Assembly (NCBI GenBank): GCA_950097015.1
Contig: CATNEN010000030.1
Coordinates: forward strand, 4,201,001-4,265,000
From: Macrostomum hystrix
Taxonomy: Eukaryota; Platyhelminthes; Macrostomidae
Direction of reading: 5' to 3'
DNA length: 64,000 nucleotides
Shown here one piece after another: positions 12,738 to 24,625 of the stretch. The notes below the pieces were generated by a model. It saw only the letters and a list, made by a program, of their open reading frames with translations, was not told the DNA's origin and ran no database searches. Position 1 is the stretch's first letter, and each line of letters opens with the position of its first letter. A program made the translations under genes and the position numbers.

Positions 12738-13912
12738 TTTACTCTAATCTACTCCACTCCGATCTACTCCACTCTGATCTACTCCACTCTAATCTACTCT
12801 ACTCTGATCTACTCCATAGTCTACTCCACTCGAATCTAATCCACTCTGATCTACTCCATAATCTACTCCATTCTAATCTACTCCACTCCGATCTACTCCA
12901 CTCTGATCTACTCCACTCTAATCTACTCCACTCCGATCTACTCCACTCTGATCTACTCCACTCTAATCTACTCCACTCCGATCTACTCCACTCTGATCTA
13001 CTCCATTCTACTACTCCACTCCGATCAACTCCACTCTGATCTACTCCATAGTCTACTCCACTCGAATCTAATCCACTCCAACTCCACTCTAATCTCCTCC
13101 ACTCCGATCTACTTCACTCTGATCTACTCCACTCTGATCTACTCCACTCTAATCTACTCCACTCCGATCTACTTCACTCTGATCTACTCCACTCTGATCT
13201 ACTCCACTCCGATCTTCTCCACTCTGATCTACTCCACTCTAATCCACTCCACTCTGATCTACTCCACTCTGATCTACTCCATTCTACTACTCCACTCCGA
13301 TCAACTCCACTCCGATCTACTCCACTCTGATCTACTCCATTCTAATCTACTCCACTCCGATCAACTCCACTCTGATCTACTCCATTCTACTACTCCACTC
13401 CGATCAACTCCACTCTGATCTACTCCACTCTAATCTACTCCACTCCGATCTACTTCACTCTGATCTACTCCACTCTGATCAACTCTACTCTGATCTACCC
13501 CATAATCTACTCCACTCGAATCTACTCCACTCTGATCTACTCCATTCTGATCTACTCCATGATCTACTCCACTCTGATCGATCTACTTCATTCTGATCTA
13601 CTCCATAATCTACTCCACTTTAATCTACTTCTGATCTGATCCATTCTGATCTACTTCATTATAATCAACACCACTCAAATCTAATCCACTCTAATCTACT
13701 CCACTCTGATCTACTCCACTCTGATCTACTCCTCTCTGATCTACTCCATTCTAATCTACTCCACTCTGATCTACTCCGCTATAATCTACTCCATTCTAAT
13801 CTACTCCACTCTGATCTACTCCGCTATAATCTAATCCATTCTAATCTACTCCACTTTAATCTACTCCACTCTGATCTGCACCACTCTACTCTAATCTACT
13901 CCACTCTAAAGT
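12738..13912. repeat. 15-bp array, diverged
   Basis: About 75 copies of GATCTACTCCACTCT with AATCTACTCC, GATCAACTCC and shortened units. Composition resembles the 11712-12243 array (both rich in CTACTC), so the two may share an origin. Confidence 0.92.
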
Positions 13913-14681
13913 CTACAGAGACAGACAGACAGGCAAGCAGATAAGGACACGAACCAGCAGACAACTTTAATTACGCAACATTCTGCTTTAGTAGAAGATT
14001 ATTTCTAGATTAGTGTAAACACTCAATTTGAATAGTTTGTGAGTTATTTTCTCATCTTTTATTTTGCGCTAGCTAGCAACTAGCAGACCGGAGCAATCCC
14101 ATGAACAGCTGTGCCCCAGCCCCAGCCCATGACTGGTGGGTATTTGACAGGTTGCAGAAAACAGATTCTATTTAACGCCCCTGGCCACTTTCTCTCTGCT
14201 CAGTTATAGCTGGCAAATAAAGATTCCACCGCCGGAACCAGATTTTCAGTTCCATCCAAGGATGCTAGACCATATAGCCAGGAGGTGGGTGCTAAGTGGC
14301 TGGCAAACACCCCAGTAAGTGGACACACAGCCAGCTATCATTCGGTTTCTATCTAGTCTGTCTACTGCTGTTTTCTGTCTGCTTTTCGCCCCCAGGGGGG
14401 GAAGGCCGAGGCACACTTCTTCCGAGGCTTTGGCGCGGCGCGGATCGAGAACTCAGGACCGCGCGGGTCCGTTGCAGGAGAGACAGAGAGAGAACAATTG
14501 TGGCCTGGCTCCCGGCACGTCTGGCAACTGTGTAGCTGAACATATGCGCAACATTTTCCTTGACTGGACTTCCTCGGATGAGAATGAGGCACCAGATTGC
14601 TATTGCAGGGGATTAGATGGGCCCAGAAACTGCAGCCAACTGTTGAAAATGTGCTCCAAGGGGTCTGGGACTGGACAGAGC
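13913..14681. other. Spacer
   Basis: Unique sequence with several short overlapping open frames on both strands. The long minus-strand frames that enter here come from the next array. No gene recognised. Confidence 0.4.
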
Positions 14682-15540
14682 TGACAGACAGACAGACAGA
14701 CAGGCTGAATGGCAGAGCTGACAGACAGACAGACAGACAGACAGACAGGCTGAATGGCAGAGCTGGCAGACAGACAGACAGACAGACAGACAGGCTGAAT
14801 GGCAGAGCTGACAGACAGACAGACAGACAGACAGACAGGCTGAATGGCAGAGCTGGCAGACAGACAGACAGACAGACAGACAGGCTGAATGGCAGAGCTG
14901 ACAGACAGACAGACAGACAGGCTGAATGGCAGAGCTGACAGACAGACAGACAGACAGACAGACAGGCTGAATGGCAGAGCTGGCAGACAGACAGACAGAC
15001 AGACAGACAGGCTGAATGGCAGAGCTGACAGACAGACAGACAGACAGGCTGAATGGCAGAGCTGACAGACAGACAGACAGACAGGCTGAATGGCAGAGCT
15101 GACAGACAGACAGGCAGGCTGAATGGCAGAGCTGACAGACAGACAGGCAGGCTGAATGGCAGAGCTGACAGACAGACAGGCAGGCTGAATGGCAGAGCTG
15201 ACAGACAGACAGACAGACAGGCTGAATGGCAGAGCTGACAGACAGACAGGCAGGCTGAATGGCAGAGCTGACAGACAGACAGGCAGGCTGAATGGCAGAG
15301 CTGACAGACAGACAGGCAGGCTGAATGGCAGAGCTGACAGACAGACAGGCAGGCTGAATGGCAGAGCTGACAGACAGACAGGCAGGCTGAATGGCAGAGC
15401 TGACAGACAGGCAGGCAGGCTGAATGGCAGAGCTGACAGACAGACAGGCAGGCTGAATGGCAGAGCTGACAGACAGGCAGGCTGAATGGCAGAGCTGACA
15501 GACAGACAGGCAGGCTGAATGGCAGAGCTGACAGAGAGAC
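14682..15540. repeat. 33-bp compound array with (GACA)n core
   Basis: Units of GCTGAATGGCAGAGCTGACA joined to a variable (GACA)n run. The left part has longer GACA runs and units near 37-41 bp; the right part is a regular 33-bp period ending CAGGCAGG. Slippage of the tetranucleotide inside a minisatellite unit explains the size steps. Long Cys/Ser/Leu-rich frames on the minus strand are by-products. Confidence 0.93.
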
Positions 15541-15557
15541 AGGCACTCCAAATTGTT

Positions 15558-15625
15558 ACAGTAGTGTCAGGAATCGAACTCCCGATCTTCAAGTCGTGAG
15601 TCCGCCTCTCTAACTCAAATCTGTG
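15558..15625 (-). repeat. tRNA-like SINE head
   Basis: On the minus strand, GTTAGAGAGGCGG, CACGACTTGAAG and GGGAGTTCGATTCC lie in the order of A box, anticodon-arm-like region and B box. No intact acceptor stem is seen, so I read it as a SINE head and not a functional tRNA. Confidence 0.5.
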
Positions 15626-16271
15626 ACGGACAGACAGGCTTACAGAAATCTAGGAAAAGTAAGATTGCCAAAGCATTTGAATTGTTCAAGCTACAAAATA
15701 GCCAAATCCATCACTCTGAAGATTCATATTCTGTAATTATATTCCTGAAATTTGTTTACCAATCGCACAAGTCGCTAAGTATAGAATACTCAGATATGCA
15801 ATTCAATAGTTTTCGGTGCTTATCAGCGACTTTGATTTGTAAATCCGTCGCAATCGCTGCCCCATCAAAGGATTTTGAGATTCGCGAATTCAATGCCCAT
15901 TATGACAATCGGCAGAAGGCAAATTGCAGCTTTGCCAGAACTGACGGCAACCTTGAGTGTGTACTGCGCTTTTAGACAACAGTTAGACATCTGCCTACTT
16001 GCGTCCTGTCACCGAAGGTCTGACGGGGGATTTTCAAAGATTAAAAACTGGGCGGAGTCGTCGGACAGCAAGGTGGGTGGACAGCTCTCCCCTGGGCCGG
16101 AGAGGTTCTCAACAATTCCGAGATTTTTATCTGGGCTGGAAATTTTCGGCCTTGGAACGACCTAGTGGCCGACTTGGCGAGCGGACTCACAAATCAGTGA
16201 CACGGACTGTTCTGTCTCTAAATGACTGGCAGCGGTTCCTCTCTCGGGGGGTCAATGACTCCCTCTTTCTC
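15626..16271. other. Spacer
   Basis: Unique sequence; open frames under 100 codons in three frames with no recognised domain. Confidence 0.4.
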
Positions 16272-16850
16272 TAGTGGTCACTCTGGAGGTCAGGGACCCC
16301 AGTCACTCTGGAGGTCAGGGACCCCTGTCACTCTGGAGGTCAATGACCTCAGTCACTCTAGAGGTCAGTGACCCCAGTCACTCTAGAGGTCAATGACCTC
16401 AGTCACTCTAGAGGTCAGTGACCCCAGTCACTCTAGAGGTCAATGACCCCAGTCACTCTAGAGGTCAGTGACCCCTGTCACTCTGGAGGTCAGTGACCCC
16501 AGTCACTCTGGAGGTCAGGGACCCCTGTCACTCTAGAGGTCAGTGACCCCAGTCACTCTGGAGGTCAGGGACCCCAGTCACTCTGGAGTTCAGTGACCCC
16601 AGTCACTCTGGAGTTCAGTGACCCCAGTCACTCTGGAGGTCAGTGACCCCAGTCACTCTGGAGGTCAGTGACCCCAGTCACTCTGGAGGTCAGTGACCCC
16701 AGTCACTCTGGAGGTCAGTGACCCCAGTCACTCTGGAGGTCAGTGACCCCAGTCACTCTGGAGGTCAGGGACCCCTGTCACTGGAGGTCAGTGACCCCAG
16801 TCACTCTGGAGGTCAGTGATCCCAGTCACTCTGGAGTTCAGTGACCCTCT
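16272..16850. repeat. 25-bp minisatellite, about 23 copies
   Basis: The unit contains AGTCACTCTGGAGGTCAGTG then ACCCC; variants are CTAGAGG, CAATGACC and GAGTTC. Confidence 0.94.
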
Positions 16851-17586
16851 GCTGACCTCTGGACAATGCACTGCCACGGCTCGGCAGAATTTCACTAAAA
16901 GCAACTCTTGTCCTGGAGACAGACTCTGGGCATGGAGTCGCAGCGGGGAGGCAGCCAAGTTGATGATTATTAAAGTTCAATTGATGAAGTGTGAATTGCA
17001 GGTCAAATTTAAAATCTATTGAAGACGCTTCATTGAGCTCAACGACTGCTCTAAGTCCTATAATATTCACATTGAATATGGGGACGTCTATCCGGGCGTG
17101 ATAATTGATTTGGGAAGACATTTTTCGCATTGGGATCTTGTCGGCATGGCGCCAATATTGTTGATAGGGATATTTAGGAGGGCATGGGGATGAGAAGTTT
17201 TGAGTTTTGAAAGGCCCAGATACAATACAGACTCCTGTGACTCCTTCTGGACACGGTAGATAATTGCTATCTAACAATTCTCCCATGCGGTATTATAGGG
17301 AACAAAGTGCTCACAGGCAAACGAGTGTGGTTAGTGAGGGAGGGAATATGTTGAATTGCAGCTAGATGAAAATATGCAATTGGTATCTGGGACTTTCTAT
17401 CCGGAATTATCCAACTGACCGACAAATATCAAAGGCCCAGCGCAGCGGGATTTTGCAAAGCTTATGAAGCAGCAAATTTGAAGGCGTCTGTGATTTTACA
17501 GAGCATCGGGTCTGTGAGCCTGAGCAACAGGCCCGAGTGGAGAAATAAGAAAGGAGAATTCAATAAAGGAGCAGCAGTTCTATAGG
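16851..17586. other. Spacer
   Basis: Unique sequence. A 157-codon minus-strand frame (16813-17286) has no recognised domain and starts inside the array flank; not called. Confidence 0.35.
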
Positions 17587-18302
17587 ATGATAAAAGCAGA
17601 GTGATAGAAGAAGAGTGGCAGAGTGACAGAAGCAGAGTGACAGAAGCAGAGTGACAGAAGCAGAGTGACAGAAGCAGAGTGACAGAAGCAGAGTGACAGA
17701 AGCAGAGTGACAGAAGCAGAGTGACAGAAGCAGAGTGACAGAAGCAGAGTGACAGAAGCAGAGTGACAGAAGCAGAGTGACAGAAGCAGAGTGACAGAAG
17801 AAGAGTGACAGAAGCAGAGTGACAGAAGCAGAGTGACAGAAGCAGAGTGACAGAAGCAGAGTGACAGAAGCAGAGTGACAGAAGCAGAGTGACAGAAGCA
17901 GAGTGACAGAAGCAGAGTGACAGAAGCAGAGTGACAGAAGCAGAGTGACAGAAGCAGAGTGACAGAAGCAGAGTGACAGAAGCAGAGTGACAGAAGCAGA
18001 GTGACAGAAGCAGAGAAGCAGAGTGACAGAAGAAGAGTGACAGTAGCAGAGTGACAGTAGCAGAGTGACAGTAGCAGAGTGACAGTAGCAGAGTGACAGT
18101 AGCAGAGTGACAGTAGCAGAGTGACAGTAGCAGAGTGACAGTAGCAGAGTGACAGTAGCAGAGTGACAGTAGCAGAGTGACAGTAGCAGAGTGACAGTAG
18201 CAGAGTGACAGTAGCAGAGTGACAGTAGCAGAGTGACAGTAGCAGAGTGACAGTAGCAGAGTGACAGTAGCAGAGTGACAGTAGCAGAGTGACAGTAGCA
18301 GA
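17587..18302. repeat. 14-bp minisatellite in two homogenised halves
   Basis: 17587-18040 is CAGAAGCAGAGTGA repeated; 18041-18302 is CAGTAGCAGAGTGA repeated. The single-base variant takes over abruptly at about 18045, beside a truncated unit (CAGAGAAGCAGAG). Confidence 0.94.
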
Positions 18303-18923
18303 GGGGTCTCTCTCATGTTAAATAGAGTCTGTCGACGGCCAAATGAATGTTAAATTTAAGTTTCAATAGTAAATTGAACTCATTCAACTCAATTAAATCA
18401 ATTGTAAACAAATTTGCTTTATAAAATCTAGCAGCAAATGAACTTGAGGTGGGTATGTAATCAGGCAAACTTAATACAATATCAGTTCTATTGAAATTGT
18501 CTTTCTGCAGCCTCTCTATTTATTCACTCGCAGAACAATTCATTTTAGTTTCGGTCAAATTTTGTGGCTTTTATAAAAGTTTTGTGTGTTGCATTTCTGC
18601 TGCCGTTAAATTAAACAATAGACTGTATTATTAACCAGCAGTTTAAATAATAGAAAACAAAACAAAAGCGCTCATTTAAACAAACCAGGGAGAAAGTGAG
18701 GTGCGATGCAGATTCCAGGAATCATTCATTATACATAAATGCAATGCTAATTAAACAAGGTGTGAATTCAATTAGTTTCAGGTGCAGCTACTAAATAGTA
18801 AGGAAGTGTCAACGCGGACTAGTGCACAATAATATGCGAGTGTATTTGTGTTAATTAAACTGCTTCCTTTTTACCTAAATCTTTATAATGAAGGTTAAAA
18901 TGTATACTGTGTTCTATTTGTTA

Positions 18924-18925
<2 letters not shown>
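18303..18925. other. AT-rich spacer
   Basis: AT-rich unique sequence with no open frame of note. No feature recognised. Confidence 0.45.
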
Positions 18926-18966
<41 letters not shown>

Positions 18967-18967
18967 T

Positions 18968-19017
<50 letters not shown>

Positions 19018-19018
19018 G

Positions 19019-19049
<31 letters not shown>

Positions 19050-19084
19050 GGATGGATGGATAGATAGATAGATAGATAGATAGA
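18926..19084. repeat. (GATA)n microsatellite, left part
   Basis: Nearly pure (TAGA)n with a few GATG substitutions. The same repeat resumes at 20120, on the other side of the Penelope-like element. Confidence 0.95.
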
Positions 19085-20117
19085 CGAAGGCCTCTCAGAG
19101 GCAATCCACGCACACAGTACTAGATGTTTTGAAATACCGATTTTTTAATATATAGTACGATGGACCAAATTTTCGGCCAAAGCTGGGCCTTCTTCAGGGT
19201 CTGTATATTTAGATAATTCAAACGAAAAAATATTGTTAAAGCGATCGCTTATATATGTGGGGGGTTAAAAACCGTATTGATTTTAAAGTTGGAATTGTAC
19301 ATAAAAAATTATAAACGAACACGGGCACGTTAAAAATAAAACTGTCAATGCCGCGTGCAGTCAGAGTCCTGTCAAAGGTTAAAGCGAATTAATTGTTATT
19401 TATGGGGGTAGCTTGGATGGACATGTCCTTCTGAATGTCCTTCAGAGAGCGTGAGCGTGTGTACGCTGCCACTGTGCTCAAGTCACTGGCATGGTCAGCG
19501 ATAACCGAACGGATTTCGTGTACAATGCGTCCAGAGTGGTCCGTATAAGGAATGACGATGGGGACGCACGCACTACGGTTAGTGTCAATGGAGTTCAGGC
19601 CAGCTGGGGTCTGAGTTTTCAGGAGATTAGTGAGTCTGAGTTCCATGTCTCTTCTCCTGCGTTGAGTTGCCTCTCTGTGCGTCTCACATTCAGGGCTGAG
19701 GTACCAAAGACCCATGAACCGTAAGTCCAGCAGGCTGTGGTCTGTAGAGCGAAAATGTCTTGAGACCGGGGTATCTTTTGCCAGTCTAATGTCGCTCAGG
19801 TGGGCTTGCAGTCGGACTTTAAGGGCCCCTCCTGTCTCTCCAATGTAGACACAACGGTCATTACAGCTCCTGCATAAGATTGAGTACACAACGTTTCTAG
19901 AGTCGCAACGGACTTTTGTGGCAGATCCTATATACCATGTTGGTAGAGTTGGATCCTGGACAGATCTGTCCAAATTGGCCATGTTGTCTACACACCCGAC
20001 AGGTTTCATTATTGCAGTTGTGGAAGCCAAAATCCCACTGGCGGTCGATGAAGAAACCCAGTTGGATGAGAGCGGAGTATTTGGCGTTCCGAATAGAGCG
20101 GACTAGATCTATCCGAA
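19085..20117 (-). mobile_element. 5'-truncated Penelope-like retroelement, GIY-YIG part
   Basis: The minus-strand frame at 20030-19389 carries a GIY-YIG endonuclease of the Penelope type. Visible are VVYS (residues 47-50), YIG (62-64), a conserved Arg in LKVRLQAHL (near 73), RHF and H residues, and a Glu in MELRLTNLL. A Cys cluster typical of the linker before this domain (C-N-N-E-T-C-R-V-C) sits at about 19990-20015 but in another frame, so a frameshift lies between about 19990 and 19915. No reverse transcriptase is present: the element stops at the (GATA)n tract. The 3' part (19085-19388) is non-coding. It is a dead copy. Confidence 0.82.
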
Positions 20118-20126
20118 TCTATCCGA

Positions 20127-20160
<34 letters not shown>

Positions 20161-20178
20161 GGATAGATGGATAGACGG
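20118..20178. repeat. (GATA)n microsatellite, right part
   Basis: Short (GATA)n with GGATAGATGGATAG variants, flanking the truncated end of the Penelope-like element. TCTATCCGAA is duplicated at the junction (20107-20126). Confidence 0.9.
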
Positions 20179-20439
20179 ATTAGTTATTAATTTTATCAAT
20201 CGATATTTTCTCCGTTTATTTCCCTTTGTCTGTCTCTATATTAATGTCCCATTTATCCCCAAGTCTCCATTAGCTGCATCACTCTGCCATAATCTTCCAT
20301 AATCTGTCTCCACCTATCTGTTTGTGTAACATCGCTCAGAATATTGCAAGCATTGGGTGTAGGCACACGCGAATACTAGGCCCTTCGATTCCGTTTCCAA
20401 CCCCTGGGGAATTAGAGGAAGAGAAAACACGGAGACAGG

Positions 20440-20844
20440 AGGCGGAGAAAATGGCCGACGCAATTCGGCGTGTTTTCGCAGACTATTGGCGGGAATAAAT
20501 GGGGTGGGGGCTCAGCCCACCAACCAACCAGATCCGGCCGCCGTCTCTTCTAGCTGAATTTCTATTGGCTGTGACCTGCCCTACTCGGCCACGGCCTCAT
20601 TAACTGACGGCAGGCTCCTCTCGCCCTCCGCCGCGAGCCCCCCAACCCCAACTCAGCTCCACAAAATCCCCACTTAATCCTCTCCTCGCTTGCTGCAGCT
20701 TCCCAGACAGGAAAGAGAATTTAGTCTGCCTCTTGGAAGATCTACTTTGCCGGGCCAGATTTCGCAGATTTTTAAGCCTCGCACACACAGCCGCTCGGAC
20801 TACTGTGCCTGTATAGTCTGCTATTATCCACTGCCATATTCAAG
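20440..20844 (+). promoter_or_regulatory. Candidate promoter and 5' non-coding exon of Otx copy A
   Basis: A GC-rich stretch with an ATTGGCT (CCAAT-type) box at about 20563 ends in a good donor site, CAAG|GTAAGC, at 20844/20845. An acceptor (TGCAG at 22013 or CTCAG at 22019) lies just before the Otx A start codon, so a leader exon spliced to the coding exon is plausible. No TATA box or transcript evidence is visible; this is inference. Confidence 0.3.
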
Positions 20845-21722
20845 GTAAGCTAATCCCTTCTGCTGCTGCTGCAGTGGCTTGATCCAGTTTTCTTTAAGAT
20901 GCCAGCTCTCATTTATCCAGCGCCTAATCTCTTCATAATGAGACACAATGGCTTAATCCACATTGTTGATAATCCCCAATCTGTGTAGGATTATTTGGGC
21001 ACATTCAGAAGCTGGGCATGCTGAATGTAATCATTGAAGTTCTCTTGCATACTATGTATTACAAAACATTCCATATAGGCTAACATAACTAAATGGAATC
21101 TAATTTGTTTGTTTCGATGCCTGGCAAAACAGGCCTAAAGACTATTTAGTTAATAATACTGTGTACAGGAGGATTGGTGCTTGAGCATATACTCACAGAT
21201 TTCTATCTGCTTCGGCTGAGGCAGATTTTTTAGAACGATTATCGCCGCCTTAGGATTAACTGGGGGGTCGCAGCTAAGGGAGAACAGGTCAGAAAGGATT
21301 TAAGCGGGCCTATATAAACCTGCCTAAAGACTGAGTCTATATGCTCTAAAAATCTTGGAGCCGTGCAGTAGCTGTAGCAGAATTAAATATTTCAGAAAAT
21401 TCCAACAATTATAACCAAATTAATTTAGTAACTCTGGCTTAGTCGCACAGCAGCAACAAAAATGTGCCGATTGCCAAGTCACGTGAGTTCTTATCCATTT
21501 GAGATAAAAAACGTTGAGGTAAATTGTTAGACAGAATTCACTTACAACATTGATATCTGCAGGGGAAGGTAAAACGGAATTGTAGCAATGGGGAGAATTC
21601 ATCTGGCATGCGGTTGCGTGGCACCTAAGCAAAAAGAGCATGCAGAAACATTTTCGCTTCTTGGGAGAAATTTCCCCCCGACTCTGCTGCCCTCTCGGAT
21701 CCCATGATCGGCGCAGTTTATG
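20845..21722. other. Probable first intron or upstream region of Otx copy A
   Basis: Unique sequence with several TAATCC/GGATTA hexamers (near 20849, 20951, 20969, 20988, 21251), the core site of K50 homeodomains. No coding region. Confidence 0.35.
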
Positions 21723-21965
21723 AGATCCCACTCTTTAGATCCCTATCGTGATCCCACTCTTTAGATCCCTATAATACGCTCGTAGTAGGGATCCCACTCT
21801 TTAGATCCCTATCGTGATCCCACTTTTTTTATCCCCATCGTGATCTCACTCTTTAGATCCCTATCGTGATCCCACTTTTTTTATCCCCATCGTGATCCCA
21901 CTCTTTAGATCCCTATCGTGACCGCACTCTTCAGATCGCTATAGTGATCCCACTGCTTAGATCCC
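21723..21965. repeat. 26-bp array just upstream of Otx copy A
   Basis: About nine copies of GATCCCACTCTTTAGATCCC plus TATCGT with variants (TTTTTTTATCCCC). It ends about 60 bp before the start codon. Confidence 0.9.
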
Positions 21966-22027
21966 GCTCTGATTCCGCTCTCAATCAATGCAGCCAACTG
22001 CAACACACTGCAGGCTCAGGCAGCACA

Positions 22028-24612
22028 ATGGACTCCTGGAACAGCTACCAGCCGCACCAGCACCATCATCACCATCACCATCACATGCATAATCTGCACG
22101 CGGGTGTTCAGTCGCAGTTTGGCTACCCGATGCCGGAGGTTACCACTGCGGGCGTCATCAGCGGCGGCGGCAGCGTCGGCAGCGGCGGCTTGTTCGGCTG
22201 CTCGAGCATTGCGGACAACTCGGAGCTCAACGGCCTTTGCGGCGGCGGCGGATTTTCTAACACCCCGATGACACCGAATTTGACAAACTCGGCAGCGGCT
22301 GCTGCGGCGGCCGCGGCGGCGCAGGCGCATCACGAGATGCTGCACCATCCGGCCCTGACGGCCTATGCCAGTGAGTTCCGCTAGGCTTTACTTCTCTCCT
22401 CTCACTCTACTTCTCTCCTCTCACTCTACTTCTCTCCTCTCACTCTACTTCACTCCTCTCACTCTACTTCTCTCCTCTCACTCTACTTCTCTCCTCTCAC
22501 TCTACTTCTCTCCTCTCACTCTACTTCTCCCTCTCACTCTACTTCACTCCTCTCACTCTACTTCTCTCCTCTCACTCTACTTCTCTCCTCTCACTCTACT
22601 TCTCTCCTCTCACTCTACTTCTCCCTCTCACTCTACTTCACTCCTCTCACTCCCCCTATTACCCTCTAAAATATAGCTGCATTGCTTATAAGCAGGTGAT
22701 AATTTTCTCTGCCCTGCGCACTTCAAATTTACTGTGAAGGTCGTGCAAACTCTCCGCCATTAGGGTGATTACCGCGCTCCATTCCCTGCCCACGTATTCA
22801 CCAAGCCATCAGTGTGATTAATCCCGCGCAATAGCTTAATCAGTGCCGAGACGGCACTCGACCCAATCGCCATCGGCGTCTAAAGTCTTGCGCCCGGCCA
22901 TTCTCCTTTGCCACGAATCGTTTCAATCTCGCAGCCGTTTGAATTCGCCCTCAAGCCACAAGCGAACTTGTTAGAATGATTAACTTTTTTTCTCGCCGGT
23001 GGGATTTCTTCATGAATCAGGTGGGATTTCTCGGACCACCTGAACCGGAGCGCCGACACCGGGAAGGGCGGGGGGCGGGGGCGGGCAGGGGGCGGATTCC
23101 AGGGCGGGGATTAGCCATCAGCGGAGAGTAGGCAATATTTTTGTGCGACCACGCGATCGTTCTCAGAGAGAGCCCGATGCTCACAAAGCATTCTTAGCAC
23201 TTCAAAGTAAAGGGTGGAGGCTGGTAGGGCAGGGAGGGGGAGGGGAGCGCCGCGTGTCGCCGCTCACGCGAGGCCGCTCACTCCGCTAAGCCGTCGGTAA
23301 TCCCGAATTGAAAGTATCGCCGAGCCGTGAAAATTCAAGTGGGGCGAAAAAGCCATCAATGGAGGACGGCCGCTGCTACCTGCCACAGCACCCGGCGGTG
23401 CCCCCCCGCTGCTTGTTGACTAACAGCGGCCACCTGGGACAGCTGCCTGCCCGGCAGACAAAGCAAATGAAAGAGCCACAGAAGCTCTCGAGGGCCCCCT
23501 TGTTTCTTAGAAAAGCCATTAGCTCATTCAGCCGGATTCCTGTTACAAACCAGCGGCATGCCATGAAACAATCCGATGGGGAGGGTGCTAAAGGTGATCG
23601 GGCTGCCGCACACCTTTGAATTCTTGAGACTAATTCCAACCGATCTCGATCTCACCTTCCAGCGCCCGTCCGCAAGCAGCGGCGCGAGCGGACGACCTTC
23701 ACCAGGGCGCAGCTGCAGATCCTGGAGGAGCTGTTCGGCAAGACCAAGTACCCGGACATCTTCATGCGCGAGGAGGTGGCGCTGCGCATCAACCTGCCGG
23801 AGTCGCGGGTGCAGGTCTGGTTCAAGAACCGGCGGGCCAAGCAGCGCCAGCAGCAGAAGCAGAAGGAGGCCGGCGAAAAGGCCAACGCGCACTGCGGCCT
23901 GCCAGCGAACTCCGGACAGTCGATCGGACACGGCGGACATTCTGCGAAGACGGCCGCAGGCTCAGTCGGAGGCGGCGTCGGCGCGACAGCTGCGGGAGGC
24001 GGCGGCGGCTGCGGAAACTCGCTGGCCGCTGCTGCAGCCGCCGCGGCCGCCGCCGGCATCGGGGGCGGAGGAGCCATGGCTGTCGGTGACATGCTCGGCG
24101 GCTGCCACCACGACGGCGGCCTTGCACTCGGCGGAGTCGGCGGCGTCAAATGCGAGGACGTCGACTCGAGCAGCCCGTCACCCGCCAAGACGCTCAGCCT
24201 GCCCGGCTCCGCCGAGGCCTCCAAGCGCAGCCCGGCAGCCCAGGCCAACGGCCACGCCGCCGCCGCTGCCGCCGCCGCTGCCGCCCACTTCCTCACCAGC
24301 GACTCGTCCGGCCACTCGGCCGCCGCCTGGGGACCCTCGGCTGCCGCCGCTGCCGCCACCTCCGGCCGCCTCGGTGGGCCGGCCAGCCCGCCGACCTCCG
24401 CCTACGCCAGCTGCGTTCAGCAGCAGCACCGCAGCGCCGCCGCCGCTGCCGCCGCCGCAGCCGCAGCCGCCGCCTACCACAACCAGACCTACGGGCAGTA
24501 CAGCGCCACCGGCTACCCTCCATACGACTACCTGCGGCCCTCCGGCTACCCGCAGCAGCCCACGGACTATGACTACCAGGCCTGGTCCTCGCGCAAGCTG
24601 CAGCTGCTCTGA
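22028..24612 (+). CDS. otx: Otx-type homeobox transcription factor, copy A
   Basis: Two coding exons, 22028-22370 and 23663-24612, joined in phase 1 (donor A|GTGAGT, acceptor CTTCCAG), give 430 residues. The start is MDSWNSYQ; the ATG at 21944 is in frame but lies in the 26-bp array. Residues 1-114 hold a His run, Gly/Ala-rich sequence and [13 protein letters not shown] just before the homeodomain, like the LHP..Y.ATP of Otx proteins. Homeodomain residues 120-179 contain [18 protein letters not shown] and [13 protein letters not shown], with Lys at position 50 that reads TAATCC. The tail is rich in poly-Ala and ends [15 protein letters not shown], comparable to the Otx C-terminal W-K-Q-L peptide. 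A DNA-binding regulator of anterior and neural development in other animals. An AATAAA lies at 25002. Confidence 0.93.
22388..22655. repeat. 19-bp array inside the Otx A intron
   Basis: CTTCTCTCCTCTCACTCTA in about 14 copies with CTTCACTCC and shortened CTTCTCCCTC variants; polypyrimidine on the plus strand. It begins only about 17 bp after the donor site. Confidence 0.92.
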
Positions 24613-24625
24613 GCTGCTGTACTCA
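23630..24625 (+). repeat. 996-bp inverted repeat arm, Otx A
   Basis: From 33 bp before the exon-2 acceptor to 13 bp after the stop codon, the sequence is the reverse complement of 26690-27685. Coordinates sum to 51315 at both ends, so there is no net indel. One substitution is visible (ACC Thr here, GCC Ala in copy B, near 24358). Confidence 0.93.

Noticed and set aside
14362-15592. Long minus-strand Cys/Ser/Leu-rich frames (394, 330 and 312 codons)
   Set aside because: Three overlapping frames are all open because of the 33-bp (GACA)-containing repeat; no independent coding signal.
17462-18316. 284-codon minus-strand frame
   Set aside because: Translation of the 14-bp array only.
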